The position numbers were made by a program, and so were the translations under genes. A DNA stretch of 64,000 nucleotides, taken from Betaproteobacteria bacterium (GTDB taxonomy: Bacteria; Pseudomonadota; Gammaproteobacteria; Burkholderiales; Usitatibacteraceae). Under the pieces are notes generated by a model. The model was given only the letters and a program-made list of their open reading frames with translations, did no database searches and was not told where the DNA came from. The stretch spans positions 496,001-560,000 of the forward strand of contig JADKJR010000001.1 in assembly GCA_016720925.1 (NCBI GenBank). Reading direction: 5' to 3'. Below are positions 36,451-45,883 of this stretch, piece by piece (positions within the stretch are counted from its first letter, which is position 1; every line of letters starts with the position of its first letter).

Positions 36451-37748
36451 TACATTTTGAAGGACGCAAGGTCGTCGTCGCCGTCGACATTGGCATCATT
36501 TGCCGCACCGTTGTCTTTCACGACTTCAAGGTGACCGAGCAGGGTTTGCCAGTCGGAACCCGGGTTCTGCTCAAGGATCGCCAGCAGATTGACCCATGCG
36601 GTAATGGTGGTTCGTGGCGTGCGAAAGTAAGCTTCGCCGATTCGCTTCGCACAGTGCGCCATGAACGGGGCGATGGCGTCGTCCTGCACCAGATACTTCG
36701 CCGGATCGCCCAGCGCGTAGACGTTGCGTATCTTTTGCAGCAGTACATAGAAGTCTTCCGGGGCGAGACTGGAGAGCCGGATGACCGGGCCGCTGTGATC
36801 GATGAGGCCGTTCCGGGCAAAGGTGTTCTCGGCAAGCCGGCTCTGCAGCGCCGTGTAGCTGTATAAGCCGCGCTTGGTATCGAGCAGGAACTCGGGCGTT
36901 CCACCCATGATGACGCCGAGGCCCACCGCACTGCCCTGGAGTGAATCGTTCAAGATACGCAGGATCTGCTCGTAGTTGGACGCGCGCGCCTGGGTATTGG
37001 CCAGCTTGTAGATATTGACCAGTTCATCCAGGCAGACCAGCAGACCGCCATAGCCGGCCAGCCGCACAAACCGGGCGAAGAGTTTTAGCTGATCATAAAA
37101 GTTGGCGTCGTCGATGATCGTCCGCACGCCGAGTGCGCTCTTGGCGTCCGTCTTCGTCGTAAATTCGCCGCGCAGCCAGCGAATGGCATCCGCCTTGAGC
37201 CGTTCATCGGCGTTTTCGTACCCGCGGCAATAGGCGGATATGACGTCGGCGAAATCATAGCCATTGACCATCTCGGTCAGTTGGTCCAGCTTGCCGCGAA
37301 TGACGGACTCCGTGGTCTGACCCGCCGCCGTCGCTTCGCTCTTCGCGTTGGTCACGAACTTCTCGACCACCCCGGCGATCGCCCCGCCATCCGGTTTGGT
37401 GCGGGTGGACAGATTTCGCATCAACTCCGCGTAGAGCGATCGTGCCTGACCGCCACTGGCATGCAATCGCCGGTCCGGATTGAGGTCGGCGCTGGCGGTG
37501 ACGAGCTTCTTCTCCATCGCGATGGCGCGCACCAGGTTGAGAAAGAAGGTCTTGCCGGCGCCGTATTCGCCGATCACAAAGCGAATGCCGGACCCGCCGT
37601 CGGCCACGCGGGCAATGTCCGTCACCAGCGTTTCCACTTCGCGTGCCCGGCCGACCTGAATCAGGTGCTGTCCGGCACGCGGCACGACCCCCGCCCGCAG
37701 GGATTGGATCACGGCGTCACGGTCACGGGCGCGTATGGGTGTACTCAT
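36450..37748 (-). CDS. BrxD-like ATP-binding protein (DUF2791)
   Basis: 432 residues. Walker A GEYGAGKT at 60-67 follows the typical VGRAREVETLVTDIARVADG start, with Walker B in GYGGLLVCLDELVNIYKLAN near residue 240 and IMGGTPEFLLDTKRGLYSYTALQSRL further on, all as in the BREX BrxD (DUF2791) family. Its start overlaps the TerB gene stop by ATGA and its stop overlaps the helicase start. No other BREX genes (brxC, pglX, pglZ, brxL) are present. The ATPase probably acts with the helicase. Confidence 0.88.
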   Translation of the reverse strand: MSTPIRARDRDAVIQSLRAGVVPRAGQHLIQVGRAREVETLVTDIARVADGGSGIRFVIGEYGAGKTFFLNLVRAIAMEKKLVTASADLNPDRRLHASGGQARSLYAELMRNLSTRTKPDGGAIAGVVEKFVTNAKSEATAAGQTTESVIRGKLDQLTEMVNGYDFADVISAYCRGYENADERLKADAIRWLRGEFTTKTDAKSALGVRTIIDDANFYDQLKLFARFVRLAGYGGLLVCLDELVNIYKLANTQARASNYEQILRILNDSLQGSAVGLGVIMGGTPEFLLDTKRGLYSYTALQSRLAENTFARNGLIDHSGPVIRLSSLAPEDFYVLLQKIRNVYALGDPAKYLVQDDAIAPFMAHCAKRIGEAYFRTPRTTITAWVNLLAILEQNPGSDWQTLLGHLEVVKDNGAANDANVDGDDDLASFKM

Positions 37749-39790
37749 GGGTCTAGTTTGTCCAGAATCTCGGTGTTCGTTTCGATCGGATCGTCGCCCT
37801 GCGTGAGCGGCAGATCGTACTTGTCAAAGGCCGCTTCATTTACACGCTCAAGGGCGCCATCGAGCATGAGCTCCATGTCGGCGGCGACGTCTTCGAGTTC
37901 GCTGCGCGACCAATGGGGCCGTGAAATGATCATGTGCACGAACGCGGAATGAACCGAATCGAGTCCCATGACGGTTGTGGATTCGGTTATCTCGGCGTCA
38001 GTCTCTTCGGTTGAGGTGACTTTTGCAGCGGCATCCGCGATGACATGTGCGTCGTCGACGAAGATGTTGGAGAGCAGGGCCGATACGCGGTCGCTGTCGC
38101 GTTGCAGGGCGGCAATGCGCGCGGGGTCGAGGACATATGCGTCGCCCGGTGCGCGTGGCTGCTCTGATGCGGATGGTCCCGTCTCGGGGACGCCGGTCGC
38201 GGCCACATGGATATCGCTATAGAGCTGCTTCGACGGGAGTCCCAGGGCCGTGTAGATTTTTTCCAGCGTCTTCATCTCGGCCTGGCTTGCGACGCCGTCC
38301 AATTGGGCAATCGACGCGACAAATGTCGCAATGAGCGATCGGGCGGCGGTATCCAGCGGCTCCAGTTTCTTCTTCATGGTGGTCATCGGTACCGGTGCGA
38401 CCATCAACAGCCGCAGATGCGCCTTGAGGCGCCGTTGCTGTGCCGGTGTCAGGTGCTGCCAGGCGTCGATTTGCTTGCTCAGATGCACGATCTCGGCCGA
38501 GGACAGGTCGCCATCGGCGAATGCCACGGCGGTCGCCAGCTGCAGCATCACGGCGGCGGCATTGAAGCCGCTGCCACTGCGGGACTGCGAATCGCCCGGT
38601 TGCATGGCAAACAGCACGATCTTGTCGCTGGCTTTGGGCAGCTTGGCGCCGTTGAGCACGTCGGGCTCGATGCCGATGTTCATCGATTCCAGGGCCCTGG
38701 AAAAGCCGAGCATTTTGTCGCGGGTCAAGTCGCCGCCGGCATTGAGCATGGTCGTCAGCTCGGCGAGCGGCATGACCACCAAACCCGCCCCCATCCTTTT
38801 CGATACCTTGTCGAGTACCTCGCGGGCGGACGGCGGCCATATCGAGGCGGGCAGCTGCAAAATCGCTTCCAGCGCCGTGGTCTTGTCGGGGTTCTTCCGG
38901 ATGTAGCGACTATAAGAGTCGAGTTCCGTGCTGCACGCATCGACCACCGCCTGCAGCGTGCGGGTCACGGTCACCAACGACGTGACATCGGGAACATTGC
39001 CGAACTTGCGGGAAATTTCCCCGGCGCCGCGAAAGCCCGAGGAGGCAGGCTGGTAGACCAGTTTAAGCTTGGTGCGGTTGATGGGCAGTTTGATGCCTTC
39101 ACCACACAATTCGCGATACTTGGCCGGAAACATGACTCGATATTGCTCGGCGCAACGTACCACCGGCGTGCGCTTACTGATGGTGGGATCATGATCCGCC
39201 CAGGCCAGGGCGATATGTGCCGGGACCGGCACCTTGTCGACGGCCGTTTGGCCGAGAGCCAGGCGCAGGTAAAAGGGAAGTTCATAGGAATGCGGCAGCG
39301 GGGGCACCGGGCCGAGATATAGGGGCGCGCCACTGGCGGGTACCGCGATCAATTCCAGGAATCGCGACAGGTAGTTCCTGACCGAGACGGATTTTTCTCC
39401 GTATAGGGAGAGCAATCGTTGTACTTCGGCGGCGATGAGTGGTATTTCAACCGATGCCGTGGGGTCTTTGGGCGCATCGATCACCACGCGCCGCTCCAGT
39501 CCGTAGAAGAACAAGAAGACATAGCCGACGTCGGCATGGGGGTCGCGCCTTCCCCCCGCGAGCCACTGGAGATAGGCGCGGCGCGCGGCGGGAGAGACTT
39601 CCGAATAACTGGGCCAATAGCCCATCTGCCGAAGGCTGGGGTCTTCGCGCGAGGTCGACACGCGCTTGGTGATGTCGATCAGGGCGGGATCGGTGTAGCC
39701 GCTGAGCGTGGGCAGGTTCTTACCGACATACAACATCCCGCCCGGCAATGAGAGGCCGGCTACTTCGATTAGCTCTCTGGCGGAATCCAC
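37745..39790 (-). CDS. TerB-N / TerB / TerB-C domain protein
   Basis: 681 residues, GTG start. Residues 10-200 form a TerB-N domain (GMLYVGKN, YWPSYSEVSPAARRAYLQWLAGG, YVFLFFYGLERR). A TerB domain lies near 430-540 (VMLQLATAVAFADGDLSSAEIVHLSKQID, IAQLDGVASQAEMKTLEKIY), with DGD and acidic residues that may bind metal. The last ~110 residues (LLSNIFVDD, SRSELEDVAADMELMLDGALERVNEAAFDKYD) fit TerB-C. Aravind and colleagues described such proteins linked to helicases and ATPases. It follows the small membrane gene with a 22-nt overlap. Confidence 0.85.
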   Translation of the reverse strand: MDSARELIEVAGLSLPGGMLYVGKNLPTLSGYTDPALIDITKRVSTSREDPSLRQMGYWPSYSEVSPAARRAYLQWLAGGRRDPHADVGYVFLFFYGLERRVVIDAPKDPTASVEIPLIAAEVQRLLSLYGEKSVSVRNYLSRFLELIAVPASGAPLYLGPVPPLPHSYELPFYLRLALGQTAVDKVPVPAHIALAWADHDPTISKRTPVVRCAEQYRVMFPAKYRELCGEGIKLPINRTKLKLVYQPASSGFRGAGEISRKFGNVPDVTSLVTVTRTLQAVVDACSTELDSYSRYIRKNPDKTTALEAILQLPASIWPPSAREVLDKVSKRMGAGLVVMPLAELTTMLNAGGDLTRDKMLGFSRALESMNIGIEPDVLNGAKLPKASDKIVLFAMQPGDSQSRSGSGFNAAAVMLQLATAVAFADGDLSSAEIVHLSKQIDAWQHLTPAQQRRLKAHLRLLMVAPVPMTTMKKKLEPLDTAARSLIATFVASIAQLDGVASQAEMKTLEKIYTALGLPSKQLYSDIHVAATGVPETGPSASEQPRAPGDAYVLDPARIAALQRDSDRVSALLSNIFVDDAHVIADAAAKVTSTEETDAEITESTTVMGLDSVHSAFVHMIISRPHWSRSELEDVAADMELMLDGALERVNEAAFDKYDLPLTQGDDPIETNTEILDKLDP

Positions 39791-40074
39791 CTTGCATCAA
39801 CCGCCAGGCTTCGCGGGCGTTCGGGTATTCGGTATCCGGTCTCTCTGGCAAGATTCTCACCGGCGCCGGTTGGGCGCATTGGAACGGGACTCTCCGCGAT
39901 GGGATTGGCGGGCTCGTTCGCAGTGAATGCATGGTAGACCTTGTAAGCGACATAGGCCGCCACGCAGAGGCCGAGCACAATCCAGACTTCTTTGGGCATT
40001 GCCGCGATGAGCACCACAACGGCGACTACGACGCCGCCAATGATCCCCAATGGATCGCTCTTCTTCTTGCCCAT
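39769..40074 (-). CDS. Small membrane protein, first gene of the TerB operon
   Basis: 101 residues: one or two hydrophobic helices (GIIGGVVVAVVVLIAAMP and VWIVLGLCVAAYVAYKVYHAF) after MGKKKSDPL, then a soluble Pro/Arg-rich tail. It overlaps the start of the TerB gene by 22 nt, which argues that it belongs to the same operon. It could anchor the complex to the membrane. No family recognised. Confidence 0.65.
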   Translation of the reverse strand: MGKKKSDPLGIIGGVVVAVVVLIAAMPKEVWIVLGLCVAAYVAYKVYHAFTANEPANPIAESPVPMRPTGAGENLARETGYRIPERPRSLAVDARWIPPES

Positions 40075-40682
40075 ACGTCCATTGCGCCGTTAATTGCGGG
40101 AATGGGAGTCCAACGCCAAGGCGACTGCTCCCAACAAGTATCGGCTTCGTCATTGCCCGTGACACAGCTTTTAAACTGCGTTGCACGGGCGCCATTCCGA
40201 TTGGCGTACAAAGAGCCGCTTTTGTGATCTATGGGGGAAGGATTGCACATTCATGCTCTGGGTGCAATCTTCCCATACTGCCTTAGCCTGACCAACAGCC
40301 TTCCACCAAGGGCATCAAGGTGGCCGCCTCGATGTGACAAGGGCGACCCAGTCTACTGAGCCCGGCCCAAGGCTGCATTTGAATATCGCCAAATGCCACT
40401 TGGCTTGCCATTAACTTCTCGAATTCGTCGCATTTCGAATGTGGGCCCGGTGCCGCCAGAATCATCCGCTATTTGGTGACTTATGCCCGTAATTCTGCGA
40501 TCACATGCGTCAATAAATGACGCGGAGCGGAAGTGTCATGTTACGTCGCACGGCGAATTCGCCTTTCCATAATTTTGAATCTACAACGGGTCATTTCCTA
40601 CCCGCATAGGTAGGTTTTTGACATTAACAATTGTGCTAAATTGATTTAACTAATTGCCATTCAGGTTAGGCCACGAACGACA
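40075..40682. other. Divergent intergenic region between two defence-like operons
   Basis: No supported gene. The last ~130 bp are AT-rich compared with the rest; TTGACA at 40618-40623 and AT-rich hexamers after it could form the promoter of the patatin gene. The left part should carry the promoter of the TerB operon. Confidence 0.45.
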
Positions 40683-41818
40683 ATGACAGATGCGACCAGT
40701 CTTGAGGTGGGTACCTCCCCTTCGTTTGAACCTGGCATCGCGATATGCCTGTCGGGCGGCGGATTTCGTGCGACGCTCTTCAATCTAGGCTCGCTTTGGC
40801 GACTGAACGAATACGGACTTTTGCCGAAGCTCAAGATGATCACCAGTGTTTCAGGTGGTTCGATTGTGTCCGGTCTGTTGGGTCTGCGCTGGAAGAATCT
40901 CAGCTTTGACGCGGGCGGTTGCGCGACAAATTTTCAGTTGCATATCGCCGATCCCATTCAGGCGTTTTGCGCCCGGAAAATTGCAGTTCCCGCAGCCATC
41001 GGGGGCATCCTGAATCCGTTCAAAAGCATTGGCGATGAAATGTCCGAGGCCTATGAGTCGCTGTATGGCAAAGCGACACTACAGGACTTGCCTGACGGTC
41101 AGGCACCCCAATTCGTTCTTTACGCAACCAGCCTGCAAACGGGAAGAAGCGTTCGAATGGGAAGATCCTATCTCGCGGATTATCTGGTTGGCAAGTTGCC
41201 GCATCCGAACCTTTCTCTGGCGCGAGCGGTGGCCGCTTCGAGCGCATTTCCCCCGTGTTGTCTCCGCAGGTGATCAAGACCGACCCCAAGCTTTGGGTCA
41301 CGACAGAGGGAGCAGCACTTACCGGTGACGAATGGCGGCGCGAACTGGTGCTGACCGACGGCGGTGTCTACGACAACATGGGCCTTGAGGCTATTTGGGA
41401 CCGGTTCGATACGATCCTGATTTCAGATGCAGGCGCGCCATTCAAGTTTGACCCTGATCCACCAGGCGACTGGGTTCGTCAACCCGTTCGAGCGATGGAC
41501 ATCATGACTGATCAGTCCCGTGCCCTTAGAAAGCGTTGGCTGATCCGTGACTTCAAAGCCGGGAGAAGGGGGGCCTATTGGAGCATTAGTACCGAAATAG
41601 CGAAATACGCCTTGCCCGGCATGGTTCCGATTGCGGCCGACAGCGCGCTGACACAGGGCCTCGCCTCTATTCGGACACACCTAGACCCGTTCAGCCCAGA
41701 CGAGCAGGGGCACTTGATCAACTGGGGTTACGCCTTGTGTGATGCCGCAATTCGATGCCATGTATCCGCAATTGGCACGACGGCGGGAACGTTGCCCTTT
41801 CCTGCGTTCGGCCTATAG
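40683..41818 (+). pseudogene. Patatin-like phospholipase, split by one frameshift
   Basis: About 378 residues after correction. Oxyanion loop CLSGGGFRATLFNLGSLW, nucleophile elbow SVSGGSIVSG, and catalytic Asp in LTDGGVYDNMGLEAIWD are intact. At about 41266 the run of five Cs needs one more to join SSAFPP to VLSPQVIKTDPK. No signal peptide. Cytoplasmic patatins of this kind are effectors in phage-defence systems (for example CapV of CBASS), but no nucleotidyl cyclase is nearby. First gene of a three-gene array with a metallopeptidase and an MBL protein. Confidence 0.85.
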
Positions 41819-42064
41819 CGATCGCAAGTTCGATCATTAGATTGGATTGATCTACTGTCGCCATTTTCAACGAACGACTGTCATTTCGCACCAGAGACTG
41901 ACAGAAAGCTTCATATACGGAGGTACCTGTCGTGATTCCTAGCGCGGGTGGCTTACGTGGTAGAGAATCATGGCGCACGGAATGGCCGACAGGCCGAAAA
42001 AATACGCATAAGCATAGCGGGTTCTCGGAATCGAAAAGTAGACGAAGCGGAGACAGAAATCATC

Positions 42065-43933
42065 ATGTATTACAACCCTAGCATTCCAGCACCGACGCGC
42101 AGACCGCTCAAAATATTTGCCGTCGACCCGATGCTGGGCAAGACATTCGGCAATCGCGCCAAGGTGGACATCGTCAACGAACCACTTCAGCCGGGTCCGA
42201 TCGGGCATCGCATCGCAGTCATTGACTACGACGGAACGCGCAAGACATTCTACGAGCCCGTCAATCTCGATGACGCGGCCATCTTGATGCAAGGCGGGCT
42301 TGATCCGTCGGAGTCGGATCCGCGCTTTCATCAACAAATGGTTTATGCGGTAGCAATGAAGACGATCGAGAATTTTGCCCGCGCGCTTGGCCGATTGGTC
42401 AAACTCGGCACTAGCAAAAACCCGGTGCTCCGAATATTTCCCCACGCCTTCTACGGCGCAAATGCTTATTACTCGCGCAACTTAAACGCCGTACTGTTTG
42501 GGTACTTCCGGGCGGATGAATCTGATCCTGGAGAAAATCTGCCCGGGCAAGTCGTATACACATGTCTATCTCACGACGTTATTGCACATGAAGTAACGCA
42601 CAAAGTCGTAGACAGACTGCGCCCCCTTTTCCTTGAGCCATCAAACCATGACGTACTCGCTTTTCACGAGGGCTTCTCGGACATCGTGGCGTTGTTTCAA
42701 CATTTTTCGTTTCCGGAAGTCTTGCGAGAGCAGATAGCCAAGACCCGCAGTGATATCCGCTCGCCCACCACTCTCGTGGAGCTGGCCCGTCAATTTGGCT
42801 ACGCTACCGGCTCAGGGAAATCCCTTCGCTCCGCTTTAGACCAACCTGCCGCTCGACTTTACGAGACGGTTGTGGAACCGCATGACCGGGGCTCGATACT
42901 TGTGGCTGCCGTATTCGATGGCTTCTATAAAACCTATCAGCGGCGAATCTACGACTTGATCCGCATTGCAACAGGTGGAAGCGGTGTCCTACCGTCCGGC
43001 GATTTGCATCCAGATCTCGTAAACCGGATTGCCATTGAGGCTTCAAAAACTGCGCAACGCGTTCTCGACATGTGCATCCGCGCGTTCGATTATCTGCCGC
43101 CGGTCGATATCACGTTCGGCGACTTCTTGCGCGGTTTGGTCACGGCAGACTATGAGCTGAATCCAGAGGATGACCTCGGCTTGCGCGGCGCGATGATTGA
43201 GGCTTTTCGACTGCGTGGGATTTATGCATCGGGCGTCGTGTCACTCGCCGAGGAATCGCTTCTGTGGGATACCCCCCGCGGTCGAATACCGGACTTGCCC
43301 CAGGACATCATGGATTTGTTACCTGAGTTATTCTTCTCGGCCGTACTCGACTTTGACCTGGACAGCAGGAGAGCGGGGGCTGAGTCGGAGTCGAGCTCGC
43401 TCTCTGGACGATATGGCGATCGCTACCAAAAGACGTCGAGCAGCATGCTCGATTCCGACGATGATGGCCAGATCGAAGTAAACGTAGGCGAGGAAATGGC
43501 AAAGCGTCTGAACCGATATGCCACGGAGAACGCTGCCGCCCTAGGACTCGAAAATTCACGAAAAATTGAAGTCCATGGTTTTCATCCCGTGTTCAGAGTG
43601 GCACCAAACGGGCGACTGGTCATTGAGCTTATCGCGCAGTTCGCTCAGGCCGACCGTAGTCTCAAGAACGAACTTGGCGGTTTGCCGTTTCGAGGGGGCG
43701 CGACGCTTGTTATCAACACAGACGGTGCTGTCAGATACGTTGTGCGCAAGCCAATGGCGTCAGATGTTGTGCCTGATGAATTTCGCAAACAAGGCCAACA
43801 GCGGCTCGCACAACAACGCGCCTTCGTCAGCAGTCATGATGCACGTGACCCGGGAATATCTTATATGACGACTGAAGAGCATAGCCAACGGATGTTGCGC
43901 CTAGCCAATCTAGCCCGTCTGCATGAGGAGTAA
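42065..43933 (+). CDS. M4-like (gluzincin) zinc metallopeptidase
   Basis: 622 residues from ATG 42065. Zinc site H175-E-V-T-H179 (DVIAHEVTHKVVDRLRP) and third ligand E202 in FHEGFSDIVALFQHF follow the thermolysin (M4) layout, spacing 23. There is no signal peptide or propeptide, so it acts inside the cell, unusual for M4 relatives. The C-terminal ~150 residues are of unknown fold. A strong GGAGGT site at 41920 precedes a GTG in another frame, so the N-terminus may be longer with an indel. The MBL gene starts 4 bp after its stop. Confidence 0.78.
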   Translation: MYYNPSIPAPTRRPLKIFAVDPMLGKTFGNRAKVDIVNEPLQPGPIGHRIAVIDYDGTRKTFYEPVNLDDAAILMQGGLDPSESDPRFHQQMVYAVAMKTIENFARALGRLVKLGTSKNPVLRIFPHAFYGANAYYSRNLNAVLFGYFRADESDPGENLPGQVVYTCLSHDVIAHEVTHKVVDRLRPLFLEPSNHDVLAFHEGFSDIVALFQHFSFPEVLREQIAKTRSDIRSPTTLVELARQFGYATGSGKSLRSALDQPAARLYETVVEPHDRGSILVAAVFDGFYKTYQRRIYDLIRIATGGSGVLPSGDLHPDLVNRIAIEASKTAQRVLDMCIRAFDYLPPVDITFGDFLRGLVTADYELNPEDDLGLRGAMIEAFRLRGIYASGVVSLAEESLLWDTPRGRIPDLPQDIMDLLPELFFSAVLDFDLDSRRAGAESESSSLSGRYGDRYQKTSSSMLDSDDDGQIEVNVGEEMAKRLNRYATENAAALGLENSRKIEVHGFHPVFRVAPNGRLVIELIAQFAQADRSLKNELGGLPFRGGATLVINTDGAVRYVVRKPMASDVVPDEFRKQGQQRLAQQRAFVSSHDARDPGISYMTTEEHSQRMLRLANLARLHEE

Positions 43934-43937
43934 CAAT

Positions 43938-45371
43938 ATGGCAAGCAAACAAAGCCTTGCGCGTCATGGCGGACGTCAACAGTCAGTCGCTCCCGCTAAA
44001 GCGGTAAAGATTGTAAAGAAACCCGCTAAGGCCCCTGCGGCGCCCGCGGCAAAAAGGAAACCGGCGGCACCAGGTCCAAAGACGCGCAAGGCAATTACCG
44101 TGCGTATGTACAACGTGGGCTTTGGCGACGCTTTCCTCGTTACCGTCCCGACGAGCGAAGGTGAGCGCAAAATTCTCTTCGACTGCGGCTCAATCGCGAA
44201 GGGCCCGAAAAGTATTGGCGATGTCTCGAAACAAATTATCGCCGATTGCACTGTCGATGGAAGCGGTCCGGCAATCGATGTGATTGTCGCGACTCACCGG
44301 CATAAGGACCACGTCTCAGGATTCGCCACCGCGGGTTGGGCTGAAGTTGCTGTTCAGGAGGTTTGGATGCCGTGGACGGAAGATGAGTCCGACAAAACAG
44401 CCAAAGAAATCCGTGATGCACAGAGCAAATTGACCGCATCGCTGGCACTTTCTTTCACTGGCAATAACCTTGCTCAGCTAGCGCTAGCCGCAGACGGACC
44501 GACCAACAACTTGGCCCTGGGGCCGACCTTGCTGCTCAATGCAATGAGCAATGCTAAGGCGATGGATCTCCTTCACCATGGATTCGTCGGCAATCCTCGG
44601 CGACGCTTTCTTCCAAAATTGGCAAAGCAAGATAGTGCCAATCTCTCGCTGGCAGGCGGGAAAAAAGCGCCGATTGTCGAACGATCTTTCGTCACCGACG
44701 TATTGCCCGGGGTCACGGTTCACGTGCTTGGTCCATCGCGCGACGAGAAGGTGATCAAGGAAATGGATCCGCCCAAGGGGAAGAGCTACATGCAACTGCA
44801 GGCGGAAAGAGCGATGTCCATCGAAGAGTTATGCCGACCGTTTGCGGAGGAATTCGAATTTCACGAAAACGAAATGACGTCTGCCTATATGGACCATATC
44901 AATTTGTCGGACCGGCGCGACATCGGTCGTGGCACCGACTATTCCGCCTTGGAAGTGGCGGTGGCCCTCGATTCGGCCGTCAACGGTACAAGCCTCATGC
45001 TCATGCTGGAAATTGGCGGCACCTATTTGTTGTTCCCAGGAGATGCGCAGTGGGGAACCTGGAATGCCGCAATGAACGACCCAGAATGGAGCGAGATGCT
45101 GAGCAAGACTAGTTTCTACAAAGTGGGCCATCACTGTAGCCACAACGCAACACCCAAGGCGTTCGTTGAGGATAGCATCGGTGACGCGATAACCGCGATG
45201 GCGTCAACAATGGAACGGTCAATTTGGCCGAGTATTCCCCGGGAACCATTGCTACGCGCATTCGCGCATAAGAACTGCAGGCTCGCGCGAAGCGACAAAG
45301 AAGATAAGGCTGATCCGAATACGTTTACCGTGGTCAAGAAGAACTATATAGAGACTCACATTCCGTTTTAG
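43938..45371 (+). CDS. Metallo-beta-lactamase-fold hydrolase (ComEC/Rec2-like branch)
   Basis: 477 residues. A Lys/Ala/Pro-rich N-terminal ~45 residues is followed by the MBL domain: MYNVGFGDAFLVTVP, FDCGS, the metal motif H120-R-H122-K-D124-H125 in VATHRHKDHVSGFA, and later FPGDAQWGTW and KVGHHCSHNA. This is the branch seen in ComEC C-domains and several conflict systems. Its GAGGAG ribosome binding site lies in the end of the metallopeptidase gene, so the two are translationally coupled. Substrate unknown; nuclease or phosphodiesterase activity is a guess. Confidence 0.85.
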   Translation: MASKQSLARHGGRQQSVAPAKAVKIVKKPAKAPAAPAAKRKPAAPGPKTRKAITVRMYNVGFGDAFLVTVPTSEGERKILFDCGSIAKGPKSIGDVSKQIIADCTVDGSGPAIDVIVATHRHKDHVSGFATAGWAEVAVQEVWMPWTEDESDKTAKEIRDAQSKLTASLALSFTGNNLAQLALAADGPTNNLALGPTLLLNAMSNAKAMDLLHHGFVGNPRRRFLPKLAKQDSANLSLAGGKKAPIVERSFVTDVLPGVTVHVLGPSRDEKVIKEMDPPKGKSYMQLQAERAMSIEELCRPFAEEFEFHENEMTSAYMDHINLSDRRDIGRGTDYSALEVAVALDSAVNGTSLMLMLEIGGTYLLFPGDAQWGTWNAAMNDPEWSEMLSKTSFYKVGHHCSHNATPKAFVEDSIGDAITAMASTMERSIWPSIPREPLLRAFAHKNCRLARSDKEDKADPNTFTVVKKNYIETHIPF

Positions 45372-45493
45372 GGATACGCGAATCGCGAGAGTGAGGTATT
45401 GCCGTGGGCGGGTACTCACGATCCTCGTACGCTGATTCCTTTTATCTTGTGGTGAACGGCGAGTAAATCCACTGCGATCTAACTATTGACTGA

Positions 45494-45883
45494 AAGACAT
45501 TCCATAGCGAAGCAAGGCGTCGATACAGTGAAAATATCCTGTTGATCTATACAGCTGGGGTGCCTACGCCAGCTTGGCGTGCAATGTACGTGCGGTTGCT
45601 AAGGGAGTTGAAATTGGGTGTGCCGGTCTATCACTGGGGAGATATCGATGAAGGCGGGTTCTGGATCGCAGCGTCGTTAGCCCATGACGCAAGCGGCGCT
45701 GGTCATAAAATCAAACCTTGGTTGATGTGGCCAGCAGACCTGCCACTCGCTCGCCGCACTATCGCCAAGCCCGGTACCATTGCCCGAATCAAGCATTTCG
45801 CTATGGCGGCGGGCTGGCAGGACTTGGGTGAAGCGATTGCCGCTGCCGGATTTACGGTCGAGCAAGAAGGTCTTGCAGAGTGA
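45494..45883 (+). pseudogene. Fragment of a Wadjet JetD-like (DUF2220) gene
   Basis: About 129 open codons, no good start. The text ILLIYTAGVPTPAWRAMYVRLL then VPVYHWGDIDEGGFWIAASLA is the C-terminal TOPRIM-like part of DUF2220/JetD nucleases (GDIDxGG motif). The N-terminal two thirds and the jetA, jetB and jetC genes are absent, so this is a remnant of a lost Wadjet-type anti-plasmid system. Confidence 0.68.

Noticed and set aside
38207..39322. 371-codon plus-strand ORF
   Set aside because: Antisense to the TerB protein, whose domains are clear; the antisense product has no family.
34199..40074. Complete BREX system
   Set aside because: Only BrxD- and BrxHI-like proteins are present; brxC, pglX, pglZ, brxL and brxA/B are not found.
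40683..41818. CBASS with a patatin (CapV) effector
   Set aside because: No cGAS/DncV-like nucleotidyltransferase or HORMA/TRIP13 gene nearby.
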